Assembly (NCBI RefSeq): GCF_005885605.1
Contig: NZ_SZVP01000004.1
Coordinates: 124,001 to 188,000, forward strand
Origin: Colwellia ponticola
Lineage (GTDB): Bacteria; Pseudomonadota; Gammaproteobacteria; Enterobacterales; Alteromonadaceae
DNA: 64,000 nucleotides
Direction of reading: 5' to 3'
Below the pieces are notes generated by a model, which ran no database searches, was not told where the DNA came from, and saw only the letters and a list, made by a program, of their open reading frames with translations. The translations under genes and the position numbers were made by a program. This document shows, piece after piece, positions 1 through 9,277 of this stretch. Position 1 is the first letter of the stretch. Each line of letters starts with the position of its first letter.

Positions 1-78
1 CTATTTTCTGCCTTAAAAAAAGGCGTAATTTTAGAGCTGCATGCTATTGATAGCAAGTTAATTCGCCACTTTTACTGA
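1..78 (+). CDS. C-terminal tail of an unidentified protein (truncated by window edge)
   Basis: The first reading frame is open from the left edge to a TGA and encodes 25 residues ending in LIRHFY. It is on the same strand as aceK and would be the gene before it. The fragment is too short to assign a family, and it could be chance read-through rather than a real gene end. Confidence 0.35.
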   Translation, partial: LFSALKKGVILELHAIDSKLIRHFY

Positions 79-220
79 CGAATATCAGCAAGAAGTAGCC
101 AAACTTGTGCTGAAACAATATTATTCTCAGTTATAACCACTATCGCGATAAATAATTTAGACCCTAAGGCTTTTAGTGTATGTTGGTAATAAACTACACC
201 TACTAAAGAGTTGATGCCCT

Positions 221-2011
221 ATGACAGAGAAACTTGCTTCCATTATAGCTAATACAATGATTAATGGTTTTAACCGCCATATGGCACTTTTTACTGATAT
301 TACCCAATCAGCCCGAGAGCGATTTCAACAGTGCCAATGGAGTGAGATCCACCGCTCTGCTAGAGCAAGAACTAACTTTTATGATGAGCGTGTTCAAGAA
401 ACCTTTCATAGTATTAAAGAAGATCTCAATATTAACCAACTCGATGATACTTTGTGGCAACAAGTTAAAGCTATTTACTCTGATTTATTAAGTACCCATA
501 AACAACCAGAGCTAGCTGAAACCTTCTATAACTCGGTATTTTGTCATTTATTTGAACGCAAGTATTATCACAATGATTATATTTTTGTTGAAACAACGGC
601 ACAGCGACTCGATGATAAAAAAACGCCTGAAATTTATACGTCTTATAAACCAGAAGTGCTGGGACTAAAAGAAACTATTTGTAATATTATGAATAGTCAC
701 AGAACGGTTATCCCCTTTGAAAACCTTGATCGAGACGTAGATATATTAATTAAAACCTTTCGCCGTGAAGCACAAAAAACCCGAGTAAAACTAGAGAACC
801 TACAGTTTGATATCCTTAACTTTACTTTTTATCGTAATAAAGGCGCTTACTTAATTGGTCGGGTCTTATCACCCGCAGGAGAAACTCCCTTTATTGTCGC
901 CGTACTAAATAATGAAAAAGGTGGCTTGTATATAGATGCATTACTTATAACGAGTGAGAATATGGCGGTGGTCTTTGGGTTTGCCCGCGCATACTTTTTT
1001 GTTGATTGCTTACATCCTTATGCACTGGTTAACTTTTTACAAGCGCTTATGCCACATAAAACCAAGGCAGATTTATATTCCGCTATTGGTTTTCATAAAC
1101 AGGGAAAAACAGAGTTTTACCGAGACTTTTTAAATCACCTTGACAGTAGTGAGGATCAGTTTGAGCTAGCAGCAGGGATTAAAGGGATGGTCATGTCGGT
1201 ATTTACCCTACCCTCATATCCTTACGTGTTTAAAATTATTAAAGACAAGTTTTCCCCTAGCAAAAATATGACCAAAAAAGATGTAAAAGGTAAGTACCGC
1301 TTAGTTAAGCTGCATGACAGAGTAGGACGCATGGCTGATACCATGGAGTATTCTGAAGTAGCTTTTCCTAAAAATCGCTTTAATGAAGAATTACTAACCG
1401 AATTGCAAAAAGTAGCCCCCTCAATTATTCGCTATGAGGGCGAAGGTGATGAAGAACTATTAATTATTGAACATGTTTATATTGAACGTCGCATGATTCC
1501 ACTTAATTTATACTTAATGGATGCGCTTAAAAACAAAGCGCAAGAAAAAATAAATAATGCCATGTTCGGTTATGGTCAAGCGATTAAGCAGTTAATCTCA
1601 GCAGACATTTTTCCTGGTGATATGTTACTAAAAAACTTTGGCGTAACGCGCCATGGCCGAATAATTTTTTATGATTACGATGAAATAACGTATATGAACG
1701 AAGTGAACTTTCGAGTAAAACCTAAAGCGGTGACTGAAGAGCAACTTTATGCTGCTGAGCCTTGGTATAGTGTTTTACCTGGTGATATGTTCCCTGAAGA
1801 AATTGCGACCTTTGCCTTGGCAAACCCTAATTATTTAAAAGCTTTTAAGAAGCACCACGAAGATTTATTGACGGCTGAGTATTGGCAACAATGTCAACGT
1901 GATGTTGCTAGCGGCATGTATAAGGATGTTTTCCCTTATCCTGAAAAATACCGTTTTTGTAATTTAACGACTAATAAGATCAGCAAATCGCCACGTAATA
2001 CCATAAGTTAA
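221..2011 (+). CDS. aceK: isocitrate dehydrogenase kinase/phosphatase AceK
   Basis: Bifunctional cytoplasmic enzyme that phosphorylates and dephosphorylates isocitrate dehydrogenase, setting carbon flow between the TCA cycle and the glyoxylate shunt. The 596-residue length is typical. Residues about 320-342 hold the family nucleotide-loop region (GIKGMVMSVFTLP), and the conserved YDYDEI active-site stretch is near residue 485. The N-terminus aligns from the first ATG with known AceK proteins. Unlike in E. coli, no aceB or aceA adjoins it inside the window; a tRNA gene follows. Identification is firm. Confidence 0.97.
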   Translation: MTEKLASIIANTMINGFNRHMALFTDITQSARERFQQCQWSEIHRSARARTNFYDERVQETFHSIKEDLNINQLDDTLWQQVKAIYSDLLSTHKQPELAETFYNSVFCHLFERKYYHNDYIFVETTAQRLDDKKTPEIYTSYKPEVLGLKETICNIMNSHRTVIPFENLDRDVDILIKTFRREAQKTRVKLENLQFDILNFTFYRNKGAYLIGRVLSPAGETPFIVAVLNNEKGGLYIDALLITSENMAVVFGFARAYFFVDCLHPYALVNFLQALMPHKTKADLYSAIGFHKQGKTEFYRDFLNHLDSSEDQFELAAGIKGMVMSVFTLPSYPYVFKIIKDKFSPSKNMTKKDVKGKYRLVKLHDRVGRMADTMEYSEVAFPKNRFNEELLTELQKVAPSIIRYEGEGDEELLIIEHVYIERRMIPLNLYLMDALKNKAQEKINNAMFGYGQAIKQLISADIFPGDMLLKNFGVTRHGRIIFYDYDEITYMNEVNFRVKPKAVTEEQLYAAEPWYSVLPGDMFPEEIATFALANPNYLKAFKKHHEDLLTAEYWQQCQRDVASGMYKDVFPYPEKYRFCNLTTNKISKSPRNTIS

Positions 2012-2115
2012 TGACGCAATTTAATATACCACGGTTAAATAAGGCTACTTTACTAGCACTTTGCTGGTAAAACAGCCAAACAAGTAATAAATAGACAAAA
2101 AAGTGATATTTTTAC

Positions 2116-2143
2116 TTTACCTTTACCTCTGCATCAGTATAAT
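2116..2143 (+). promoter_or_regulatory. promoter of tRNA-Trp
   Basis: A perfect -10 TATAAT at 2138-2143 is preceded, 16 bases upstream, by TTTACC at 2116-2121 as a -35 (4 of 6 consensus). The tRNA 5' end begins 13 bases after the -10, so the transcript would carry almost no leader. Inferred from motif and spacing only. Confidence 0.65.
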
Positions 2144-2156
2144 TCGAATCTGTTGC

Positions 2157-2233
2157 AGGGGTGTAGTTCCAATTGGTAGAACGGCGGTCTCCAAAACCGA
2201 CGGTTGGGAGTTCGAGTCTCTCCACCCCTGCCA
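2157..2233 (+). tRNA. tRNA-Trp (anticodon CCA)
   Basis: The cloverleaf can be drawn by eye: acceptor AGGGGTG pairs with CACCCCT, D stem GTTC/GAAC, anticodon loop CTCCAAA with anticodon CCA, T arm GGGAG-TTCGAGT-CTCTC, discriminator G and an encoded CCA end. It closely follows E. coli tRNA-Trp but is 77 rather than 76 nt because the D loop has one extra base. The outermost anticodon-stem pair (27-43) reads G-A, a mismatch. It stands alone between aceK and holD, with no clear T-rich terminator after it. Confidence 0.95.
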
Positions 2234-2446
2234 ATTTTTATTCTGCTATTATTTTATCCTCAGTAAATATTCTTGTAAATCTACAAACCTTACTATCAAG
2301 TTAACTTAACAAATCTAAAAAATTAGCCAAATTTTAATTAAAAAAATTAATAGCCGCTTTTAGTCAATCACTAATTCTGTCATGATATTGACCATTAAGT
2401 ATTTACCTTAAAAGTATTTACGCGAAGAACTAATAAGTTATTACTG

Positions 2447-2821
2447 ATGAGTATAAACCAACGTCAATTTGAGCAACTCACTGAAATGGGCATTAGTCTG
2501 TGGCAACATCGCACTGAGAATAGTGACAGTGAAAAAGTAGCTACGCACAAACCTTATATTGATATCGACTTAAACGCCTTAGCCAAGCAACAACTCTTTA
2601 ATGATATTTTATTATCACTCGGGTTAAGTATTGGTGAAATTAGTCAGCAAGGCGATCATATAAATTTAGGCTTATTTAGTTGGTCTTTCACCGTTTTATC
2701 ATCTTCTAATAACATACAACTACTTGACCAGCAGTTAACCACCCCAACTATAGACGCCATTGCAAAATCGCCCGCACTAAAAAAGCAATTATGGCAATTA
2801 TTAAGCAAAAAAATACTATGA
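2447..2821 (+). CDS. holD: DNA polymerase III psi subunit HolD
   Basis: Small (124 aa) subunit of the polymerase III clamp-loader assembly, which bridges the chi subunit (HolC) to the gamma/tau complex. The N-terminal pattern LTEMGISLWQHR at residues 11-22 matches the chi-binding segment of psi proteins (E. coli: QLQQLGITQW). The rest is poorly conserved, as is usual for HolD. It ends 7 bases before rimI, reproducing the holD-rimI pair of enterics, which strongly supports the call. Confidence 0.88.
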   Translation: MSINQRQFEQLTEMGISLWQHRTENSDSEKVATHKPYIDIDLNALAKQQLFNDILLSLGLSIGEISQQGDHINLGLFSWSFTVLSSSNNIQLLDQQLTTPTIDAIAKSPALKKQLWQLLSKKIL

Positions 2822-2828
2822 GTACACT

Positions 2829-3335
2829 ATGAGTAACAAAGCAATTTTTAGCGGCCAGCACTTTACTGACATAGTAACCGCGGATGTAGAGAAATTAATG
2901 CCTATTGAGCTTGCTTGCCATTCACACCCTTGGAGTGAAAAAACCTTTTTAAGCTGCATTGGTGGTCGTTACTTTGGTCAGTACCTCACAGGGTCAGTAA
3001 ACGAAATGACTACTCCCCCCTTAACGGCAAAAGAAGCCATCGGTTTTTATGTTGGTGAATATATTCTAGGTGAAGCAACCCTGATGGATATTTGTGTTAT
3101 GCCAACGCTGCAAGGTAAAGGTTATGGCAAAATATTACTTAACCAGTTTTTAGCGCAAGCGAAACAGCTTGGCGCAAAAAAAATATTTTTAGAGGTTCGC
3201 GCTAAAAATATCGCCGCCCAAATGCTGTATATGAACGCTGGTTTTATTGAAATTGATCGCCGTACTGGTTATTACCCTAGTAGCTCGGGTTTTGGCTATG
3301 AAGATGCGATTGTTATGTCATTAACATGTAAATAA
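2829..3335 (+). CDS. rimI: ribosomal protein S18-alanine N-acetyltransferase RimI
   Basis: GNAT-fold enzyme that acetylates the N-terminal alanine of ribosomal protein S18. The acetyl-CoA pyrophosphate loop QGKGYG is at about residues 95-100 after the MDICVMPTLQ strand, and the RimI signature EVRAKNIAAQMLYMNAGF lies at about 123-140. At 168 aa it is some 20 residues longer than E. coli RimI, with the extra sequence mainly around residues 45-70. It is co-transcribed with holD. Confidence 0.92.
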   Translation: MSNKAIFSGQHFTDIVTADVEKLMPIELACHSHPWSEKTFLSCIGGRYFGQYLTGSVNEMTTPPLTAKEAIGFYVGEYILGEATLMDICVMPTLQGKGYGKILLNQFLAQAKQLGAKKIFLEVRAKNIAAQMLYMNAGFIEIDRRTGYYPSSSGFGYEDAIVMSLTCK

Positions 3336-3448
3336 TAAACGCGTTCCTCAATAACCAATTAATCAACACACTGTGAACACCTTTTATAAGCACTATCACC
3401 TTCTTCTTTTTAAGTAGATAAAAAGTTAGTTTTTATAACCATGCTTTT

Positions 3449-3479
3449 TTGCAAATACTTTCTAATTTAATGTTATAAT
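3449..3479 (+). promoter_or_regulatory. probable prfC promoter with extended -10
   Basis: TGTTATAAT at 3471-3479 is a perfect extended -10 (TGnTATAAT). A poor -35 candidate, TTGCAA, lies at 3449-3454 with a 19-base spacer; extended -10 promoters often need no good -35. The leader to prfC would be about 160 bases. The rest of the 309-bp rimI-prfC gap holds only a short tandem repeat. Confidence 0.6.
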
Positions 3480-3525
3480 GCGCGCAATTTTTTAATAATA
3501 CCAAAAAGCGCATTACTAAGTCCCA

Positions 3526-3555
3526 GCTAAACTCAGCGCTAAACTCAGCGCTAAG
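3526..3555 (+). repeat. 12-bp tandem repeat in prfC leader
   Basis: The unit GCTAAACTCAGC occurs twice in perfect tandem (3526-3537 and 3538-3549) and begins a third time as GCTAAG. It lies inside the predicted 5' untranslated leader of prfC. Confidence 0.8.
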
Positions 3556-3644
3556 CCTAGTACTTCAAACACCAACTACCGTGTTTTAATGACTGAACTC
3601 AATGTTAAGGCGCTTTTCTACTATTTACTTAACAGGTAATTTGC

Positions 3645-5225
3645 ATGTCTGTACAGCAAAAACAAGTCGATATACGCCGCACCTTTGCCATCATATCTCA
3701 CCCTGATGCCGGTAAAACAACCATCACCGAAAAAGTACTTTTATTTGGTCAAGCCTTACAAAGAGCGGGCACGGTAAAGGGTAAAAAATCAGGCCAGCAC
3801 GCAAAATCTGATTGGATGGAAATGGAAAAAGATCGTGGTATTTCAATTACTACCTCGGTTATGCAGTTCCCATACAATAACTGTTTAGTTAACTTACTAG
3901 ACACCCCTGGCCATGAAGACTTTTCTGAAGATACTTACCGAACTCTTACCGCAGTTGACTCGTGTTTAATGGTTATTGACGTCGCTAAAGGGGTTGAGGC
4001 ACGTACCGTTAAGTTAATGGAAGTTACCCGTCTGCGTGATACGCCCATTTTAACCTTCATGAATAAAATGGATCGCGATGTCCGTGATCCAATGGAAGTC
4101 ATGGATGAAGTTGAAGAAGTATTAAAAATAAAGTGTGCTGCGATTACTTGGCCAATTGGTATGGGTAAATCATTTAAGGGCATTTACAATATTTTAGAAG
4201 ATGAAGTTGTTTTGTATCAATCAGGCTTAGGTCATATGATTCAAGAAAAACGCATCATTAAAGGTCTTAATAACCCTGAACTTGATAAAGTGATTGGTAG
4301 TTATGCTGATGATTTACGTGAAGAATTAGAGCTTGTTTCCGGCGCTTCTCATGACTTTAATTTAGAAGAGTTCTTACGTGGTGAATTAACACCGGTATTT
4401 TTTGGTACGGCGTTGGGTAACTTTGGTGTAGACCATATGCTTGACGGCTTGACTAAATGGGCACCAAAACCACTACCACGTAAAACTGATTTACGTGAAG
4501 TGGTCGCTGAAGAAGAGAAGTTCTCCGGTTTTGTCTTCAAAATTCAAGCTAATATGGATCCAAAACATCGTGACCGTATTGCCTTTATGCGTATTTGTTC
4601 TGGCAAGTATGAAAAAGGCATGAAAATGCGACAAGTACGCCTAGGTAAGGATATAAAAATTGCCGATGCGGTAACCTTTATGGCTGGCGATCGCGCTAAC
4701 GTTGAAGAAGCCTACGCGGGTGATATTATTGGCTTACACAACCACGGTAGCATTCAAATAGGTGATACCTTTACCGCAGGCGAAATGATGAAGTTTAGCG
4801 GTATTCCTAACTTTGCGCCTGAAATGTTCCGCCGTATTCGTTTACGCGACCCATTAAAAGCTAAGCAATTACAAAAAGGCTTAATTCAGTTATCTGAAGA
4901 AGGTGCTGTACAAGTATTTAGACCATTCATTAACAACGATATGATTGTTGGTGCCGTTGGTGTATTACAATTTGAAGTGGTAGTACAACGCTTAAGAACT
5001 GAATATAAAGTGGATGCCATATACGAAGCTATTAGTGTGGCAACAGCCCGCTGGTGTACCTGTGATGACCCACGTACTTTAGAGCAGTTTAAAAAGAAAG
5101 CGGGAGATAACTTAGCGCTTGATGGTGGTGATAACTTAACGTATATCGCGCCGACCATGGTTAATTTATCATTAGCGCAAGAGCGAAATCCGGATATTGT
5201 TTTCCACGCAACCCGTGAACACTAG
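3645..5225 (+). CDS. prfC: peptide chain release factor 3
   Basis: GTPase that recycles release factors RF1 and RF2 from the ribosome after peptide release. At 526 aa it has the family length. G1 motif SHPDAGKTT is near residue 20, G3 DTPGH near 86 and G4 NKMD near 139, followed by translation-factor beta-barrel domains. The sequence is close to E. coli RF3 throughout. It is a single-gene unit with its own promoter candidate. Confidence 0.97.
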   Translation: MSVQQKQVDIRRTFAIISHPDAGKTTITEKVLLFGQALQRAGTVKGKKSGQHAKSDWMEMEKDRGISITTSVMQFPYNNCLVNLLDTPGHEDFSEDTYRTLTAVDSCLMVIDVAKGVEARTVKLMEVTRLRDTPILTFMNKMDRDVRDPMEVMDEVEEVLKIKCAAITWPIGMGKSFKGIYNILEDEVVLYQSGLGHMIQEKRIIKGLNNPELDKVIGSYADDLREELELVSGASHDFNLEEFLRGELTPVFFGTALGNFGVDHMLDGLTKWAPKPLPRKTDLREVVAEEEKFSGFVFKIQANMDPKHRDRIAFMRICSGKYEKGMKMRQVRLGKDIKIADAVTFMAGDRANVEEAYAGDIIGLHNHGSIQIGDTFTAGEMMKFSGIPNFAPEMFRRIRLRDPLKAKQLQKGLIQLSEEGAVQVFRPFINNDMIVGAVGVLQFEVVVQRLRTEYKVDAIYEAISVATARWCTCDDPRTLEQFKKKAGDNLALDGGDNLTYIAPTMVNLSLAQERNPDIVFHATREH

Positions 5226-5264
5226 TTTTTGCTTCCTAAATAGAATTTTTGCGGCATTGTCGGC

Positions 5265-5312
5265 GTTATTTTATCAAGTCACTTAGTGTACTAAGCTCCC
5301 TGATAAAATAAC
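5265..5312. repeat. nested palindromic element downstream of prfC
   Basis: Perfect 12-bp arms GTTATTTTATCA (5265-5276) and TGATAAAATAAC (5301-5312) enclose a second hairpin, CTTAG-TGTA-CTAAG (5282-5295), flanked by TCA and CTCC. It sits in the 317-bp prfC-argS gap. There is no U-tract, so it is not a standard terminator. It shares its core layout with the element at 34.9 kb. Confidence 0.7.
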
Positions 5313-5542
5313 TTGACGGCTTTGCTAAAACCCAATTTAGTTTGCAAAAAAGTATAAGTATATTTTTGATAGTTATTTAAAAATCAAAAATAACAAACAA
5401 TAAATTTCACTAACTGCGTAAGAGCGTCTTTATCGCAGTTAGTTGGTTCAAGGTTAAAGAAATGACACTGAGTATGCACTGCATGTGATTATCATTGATA
5501 CCAATGATTGAGCCAAATAACAATGATAAAGAGTCTACTACA

Positions 5543-7318
5543 ATGAATATAAAACAAATACTTAGTGAAAAAATTGCTGCTGCTATGGTTGCAGCCGGCT
5601 TGCCTGAAGGGACTAACCCGGCAATTAGTTTATCTAACCGTGCTGAATTTGGTGATTATCAAGCCAATGGCGTCATGGGCGCAGCAAAAAAACTAAAAAC
5701 TAATCCACGTGAATTAGCCACTAAAGTGGTTGCTGAACTTAGCAGCAGTAAAAGCCTAGACGGTATCGCTAGCAACATTGAACTGGCTGGCCCAGGCTTT
5801 ATTAATATCCATTTAGAGCAACAATGGTTAGCAACACAATTAAACCAAGTTGCACAAGATAAATTTATTGGCGTAACGCAGCGCGGCGTTAATCAAGGTG
5901 ATGACGTACAAACGGTTGTTGTTGATTATTCTGCGCCTAACCTCGCTAAAGAAATGCATGTTGGTCACTTACGCTCAACCATTATTGGTGACGCGGTAGT
6001 ACGCGCGTTAGAGTTTCGTGGTGATAAGGTTATTCGTCAAAATCACATGGGGGATTGGGGTACGCAATTTGGTATGTTAATCGCGCATTTAAGCGATAAA
6101 CTTGCCGGTGATGAAGTCGCTGAAACGGCGCTTGCTGATTTAGAGAATTTTTACCGTGAAGCAAAAGTACGTTTTGATAATGAAGAAGGCTTTGCTGATA
6201 GAGCACGTGCTGACGTGGTTAAGCTACAAAGTGGTGATGAGGCTTGTGCTAAGTTATGGCAGCAGTTTATTGATATTTCAATTGCCCACAGTGAAGAGAT
6301 TTACGCAAAATTAAACGTGTCATTACAGCGCTCAGATATTATGGGTGAAAGCGCCTATAACGATGATTTATCAACCGTAATTGATGAATTAATGGCAAAA
6401 GAAATCGCCGTAGAAAGCCAAGGTGCTAAAGTGGTTTTCATCGATGAAATGGCCAATAAAGATGGTGAGCCTTCCGTATTTATCGTACAAAAATCCGGTG
6501 GTGGTTTCTTATATGCAACAACCGATTTATCAGCGTGTCGCTACCGTAGTGGCAAGTTAGCCGCTAATCGCATTGTTATTTTCACCGATGCGCGTCAAGG
6601 TTTACATTTCAAACAAGTAGAAATTGTTGCTCGTAAAGCTGGCTTCTTACCAGAGCATGTTGGTTACCAACATTGTCCGTTTGGTATGATGATGGGGGAT
6701 GATGGCACGCCATTTAAAACCCGAACTGGTGGCACTATCAAGTTAGCAGAATTACTTGATGAAGCTATTGTGCGCGCTGCGACGTTAATTAAAGAAAAAA
6801 ATCCAGATATTAGCGCTGCTGAGTTAACTCATATTTCCAAGAAAGTGGGTATTGGTGCAGTTAAGTTTGCCGATTTATCAAAAAACCGTACCAGTGATTA
6901 CATTTTTAACTGGAAAACCATGTTGAGCTTTGAAGGCGCTACGGCTCCTTACTTACAATACGCTTATTCACGGATTCAAAGTATCTTCTCTAAAGCAGAG
7001 AGTGCTAAAGCAGGCGCTGTAGATAATAATGCCGTTATTAACATCGTTGAGCCACAAGAAAAAGCCTTAGCCTTAAAGTTATTACAACTTGAAGATACTA
7101 TTGATGCTGTGATCAGTGAATGTACTCCTAACTTGCTTTGTAACTACCTTTACGAACTAGCCAGTCTTTATATGAGTTTTTACGAAGCCTGCCCTATCCT
7201 TAAAGAAGGCATTAGTGATGAGGTTAAAGCCTCACGTTTAGCGTTATGCCAAGTAATTGCTAACACCCTAAAACAAGGGCTTGATATACTGGGCATTGAA
7301 GTGATGGACCGCATGTAA
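5543..7318 (+). CDS. argS: arginyl-tRNA synthetase
   Basis: Class I aminoacyl-tRNA synthetase that charges tRNA-Arg. HVGH (the HIGH motif) lies near residue 140 and the KMSKS-equivalent segment FKTRTGGTIKLAELLDEA near 390. The C-terminus LDILGIEVMDRM is typical. The frame is open back to a TTG 48 bases upstream, but ATG at 5543 gives MNIKQILSEKI, which aligns with the E. coli N-terminus MNIQALLSEKV, so it is preferred. Length is then 591 aa. Confidence 0.96.
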   Translation: MNIKQILSEKIAAAMVAAGLPEGTNPAISLSNRAEFGDYQANGVMGAAKKLKTNPRELATKVVAELSSSKSLDGIASNIELAGPGFINIHLEQQWLATQLNQVAQDKFIGVTQRGVNQGDDVQTVVVDYSAPNLAKEMHVGHLRSTIIGDAVVRALEFRGDKVIRQNHMGDWGTQFGMLIAHLSDKLAGDEVAETALADLENFYREAKVRFDNEEGFADRARADVVKLQSGDEACAKLWQQFIDISIAHSEEIYAKLNVSLQRSDIMGESAYNDDLSTVIDELMAKEIAVESQGAKVVFIDEMANKDGEPSVFIVQKSGGGFLYATTDLSACRYRSGKLAANRIVIFTDARQGLHFKQVEIVARKAGFLPEHVGYQHCPFGMMMGDDGTPFKTRTGGTIKLAELLDEAIVRAATLIKEKNPDISAAELTHISKKVGIGAVKFADLSKNRTSDYIFNWKTMLSFEGATAPYLQYAYSRIQSIFSKAESAKAGAVDNNAVINIVEPQEKALALKLLQLEDTIDAVISECTPNLLCNYLYELASLYMSFYEACPILKEGISDEVKASRLALCQVIANTLKQGLDILGIEVMDRM

Positions 7319-7325
7319 ATTTAAC

Positions 7326-7421
7326 CTAGATCACACAATTGATGCGTCACAAAAGTACTCTTTGACACTTATGTTCGAAATGTCAGCTCTGTGCTTTGTT
7401 TCCTTCACTCGTGTGTTCTAG
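7326..7421. repeat. imperfect nested inverted repeat after argS
   Basis: CTAGATCACAC (7326-7336) and GTGTGTTCTAG (7411-7421) are inverted with one mismatch, and an inner TGACA/TGTCA pair lies at 7363-7385. No U-tract follows. The long loop makes this weak, and it may be fortuitous in AT-rich DNA. Confidence 0.35.
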
Positions 7422-7539
7422 ATTTACATGACGGATATTATTCAATCATTAAAATATAGGTAATTACATCATTACCGACATGTCTAGTCGGGAATCTAGT
7501 TTACCTGTCAAACATAAATCACCATCAACGGAGGCAATG

Positions 7540-8424
7540 ATGCAATTTAGTGATAGCCATTGCCATCTTGATGATAGTGCTTTTACTGAGCAACTGCCTT
7601 TATTGTTAGCGCAATGCCAACAACTTGCTATTAACCGCATTATTGTTCCGACAATTGCTCCTAATAAGTTCACTGAGGTACTTAACTTAGCTAAAGAGTA
7701 CCACAGTAACCCCATTAAGATTTACCCTTGTTTAGGTATTCACCCGTGGTTTTTACAAGCGTTAGATAACGATCATCTAGCACAATTATCAGCACTAGTA
7801 GATAAGTCAAGACATGAGATTGTTGCTATTGGGGAAATTGGTCTAGATGGCGCAATAGCAAAAAATGCACCAACCCATGGGCAAACTACTGAAGAAAATT
7901 GGGCACATCAACAACATTTTTTTGATTATCAGCTCAACCTCGCTAAACAACAAAATTTACCTGTGATAGTACATCACCGACAGTCGCACGATAAAATAAT
8001 GCCATTTTTAAGAAGGTATAAGTTAGCTAAAGCGGGGGTTATTCACGGTTTTTCTGGTAGTTACCAGCAAGCAATGTCTTATATAGATTTAGGTTTTAAA
8101 CTCGGTATTGGTAGTACGATTACTTATTCTCGCGCTAAAAAAACTATCAATACGGTTAAGCGCTTGCCTTTAGAAAGTTTAGTCATAGAGACAGACGCAC
8201 CATCGATGCCGCTGAGTAAGGAAGTACTAAGTAACGCGATTTCGCCCTACTCTGAGTCAACGACTCAAGGGGTAAAGCAAGGAGCAGAAAACGTGACCTT
8301 ACCTGTTAACTCACCAGTGAACCTTATTAAAATATTTGAGGTATTAGTAACAATACGCGCTGAAAGTGCAGAGCAAATAGCACAACAACTTGAGCGTAAT
8401 ATAGCGCAGCTTTTCTTCACATAA
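7540..8424 (+). CDS. TatD-family metal-dependent hydrolase (YjjV-like)
   Basis: Predicted TatD-type deoxyribonuclease of the amidohydrolase superfamily, cytoplasmic. The N-terminal metal-binding motif SHCHLD, the segment VIVHHRQS in mid-protein, HGFSGS, and ETDAPSMPL near the C-terminus are all characteristic. Two consecutive ATGs (7537 and 7540) follow a GGAGG at 7530-7534; the second gives the better 5-base spacing, so it was chosen (294 aa). The gene is monocistronic and converges on the ytjB-like gene. TatD paralogues are hard to separate, so no firm symbol is given. Confidence 0.88.
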   Translation: MQFSDSHCHLDDSAFTEQLPLLLAQCQQLAINRIIVPTIAPNKFTEVLNLAKEYHSNPIKIYPCLGIHPWFLQALDNDHLAQLSALVDKSRHEIVAIGEIGLDGAIAKNAPTHGQTTEENWAHQQHFFDYQLNLAKQQNLPVIVHHRQSHDKIMPFLRRYKLAKAGVIHGFSGSYQQAMSYIDLGFKLGIGSTITYSRAKKTINTVKRLPLESLVIETDAPSMPLSKEVLSNAISPYSESTTQGVKQGAENVTLPVNSPVNLIKIFEVLVTIRAESAEQIAQQLERNIAQLFFT

Positions 8425-8478
8425 TTGTTATTTATATCAGCAGCCATGACTTAGTTTAAATAACAATGTTAAAACTCG

Positions 8479-9174
8479 TTAAACAACATTTTCTTCTTTA
8501 GGCGCTAAACGATAACCTCGCCTGCTAAAACGATTTAAACCACGGGTGAGTAAAAAGCCGACTAAACCAGCTAAAAGTAGCATTAGGCGCTGTAAATCCT
8601 GCTGTTCTTGATCAGCTTTAGCTAAAATATCGGTTAAATAAGATTGCTCTATCGTGAAGCGAAGGTAGCCATGTAGTTGATGGTTACTTGAGTCCGTATA
8701 ACGTATTTCATCTACAAAAGGCGTTAAGGTATCAGTTACGTTACGTTGGTAGGGAGAAATACCATAAAGATCATTAATGCTCTTAGCGTTAGCACTTGCA
8801 AGGGCATAACCTTGCTTGTTTTTCTCAACCGATGTGCTCGATACTAGCAATAACCCAGTTGCATCATATAAATGAGCCTGCTTAACAAAATTAACTTGAG
8901 TTAAACCGTCCAAATAGCGTTGTAAAAATGCTTCTTGTATCGCTTTATTTTGATGTGATTGCTCAAGAATTACAGCAACGCCAACTATAGCCTGCTGTAG
9001 TTGTTGCTTAGCAATGTAATTAAAATGCGCAGTTAAATTATCGGCATTTTTATTTCTAGTAGCCTGCAATATCCCCATCAATACGATAATAATTAAAATT
9101 GCACTCGCTAATTGCAGTATTTTATTATAAATCGATGATAATTTAGGGTATAAAGACTGTTCGGTTTGCTTCAT
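8479..9174 (-). CDS. YtjB/AhpA (SMP) family membrane protein
   Basis: A 231-aa protein with a short cytoplasmic N-terminus, a transmembrane helix at about residues 17-37, a predicted periplasmic domain of roughly 150 residues and a second hydrophobic segment near residues 192-208 (LMLLLAGLVGFLL). This layout, and its position divergent from serB, match the YtjB/SMP family, which sits next to serB across gammaproteobacteria. The biochemical role is not established. The call rests mainly on topology and synteny. Confidence 0.75.
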   Translation of the reverse strand: MKQTEQSLYPKLSSIYNKILQLASAILIIIVLMGILQATRNKNADNLTAHFNYIAKQQLQQAIVGVAVILEQSHQNKAIQEAFLQRYLDGLTQVNFVKQAHLYDATGLLLVSSTSVEKNKQGYALASANAKSINDLYGISPYQRNVTDTLTPFVDEIRYTDSSNHQLHGYLRFTIEQSYLTDILAKADQEQQDLQRLMLLLAGLVGFLLTRGLNRFSRRGYRLAPKEENVV

Positions 9175-9277
9175 AAAAACACTGGTAAATATTTTAGCCT
9201 ATCAATAGTATCACTATAGTTAGATTATCAACTGATGTGAAGTTTATTATTTTTATAACATAGCCAAGAGAGTTAAC

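Noticed and set aside
2103..2309. 68-codon open frame
   Set aside because: It runs through the tRNA-Trp gene and its promoter; the coding potential is accidental.
5482..5505. Possible Fur box before argS (TGATTATCATTGATA)
   Set aside because: Only one half matches the consensus and argS has no expected link to iron; the symmetry is much poorer than at 50374.
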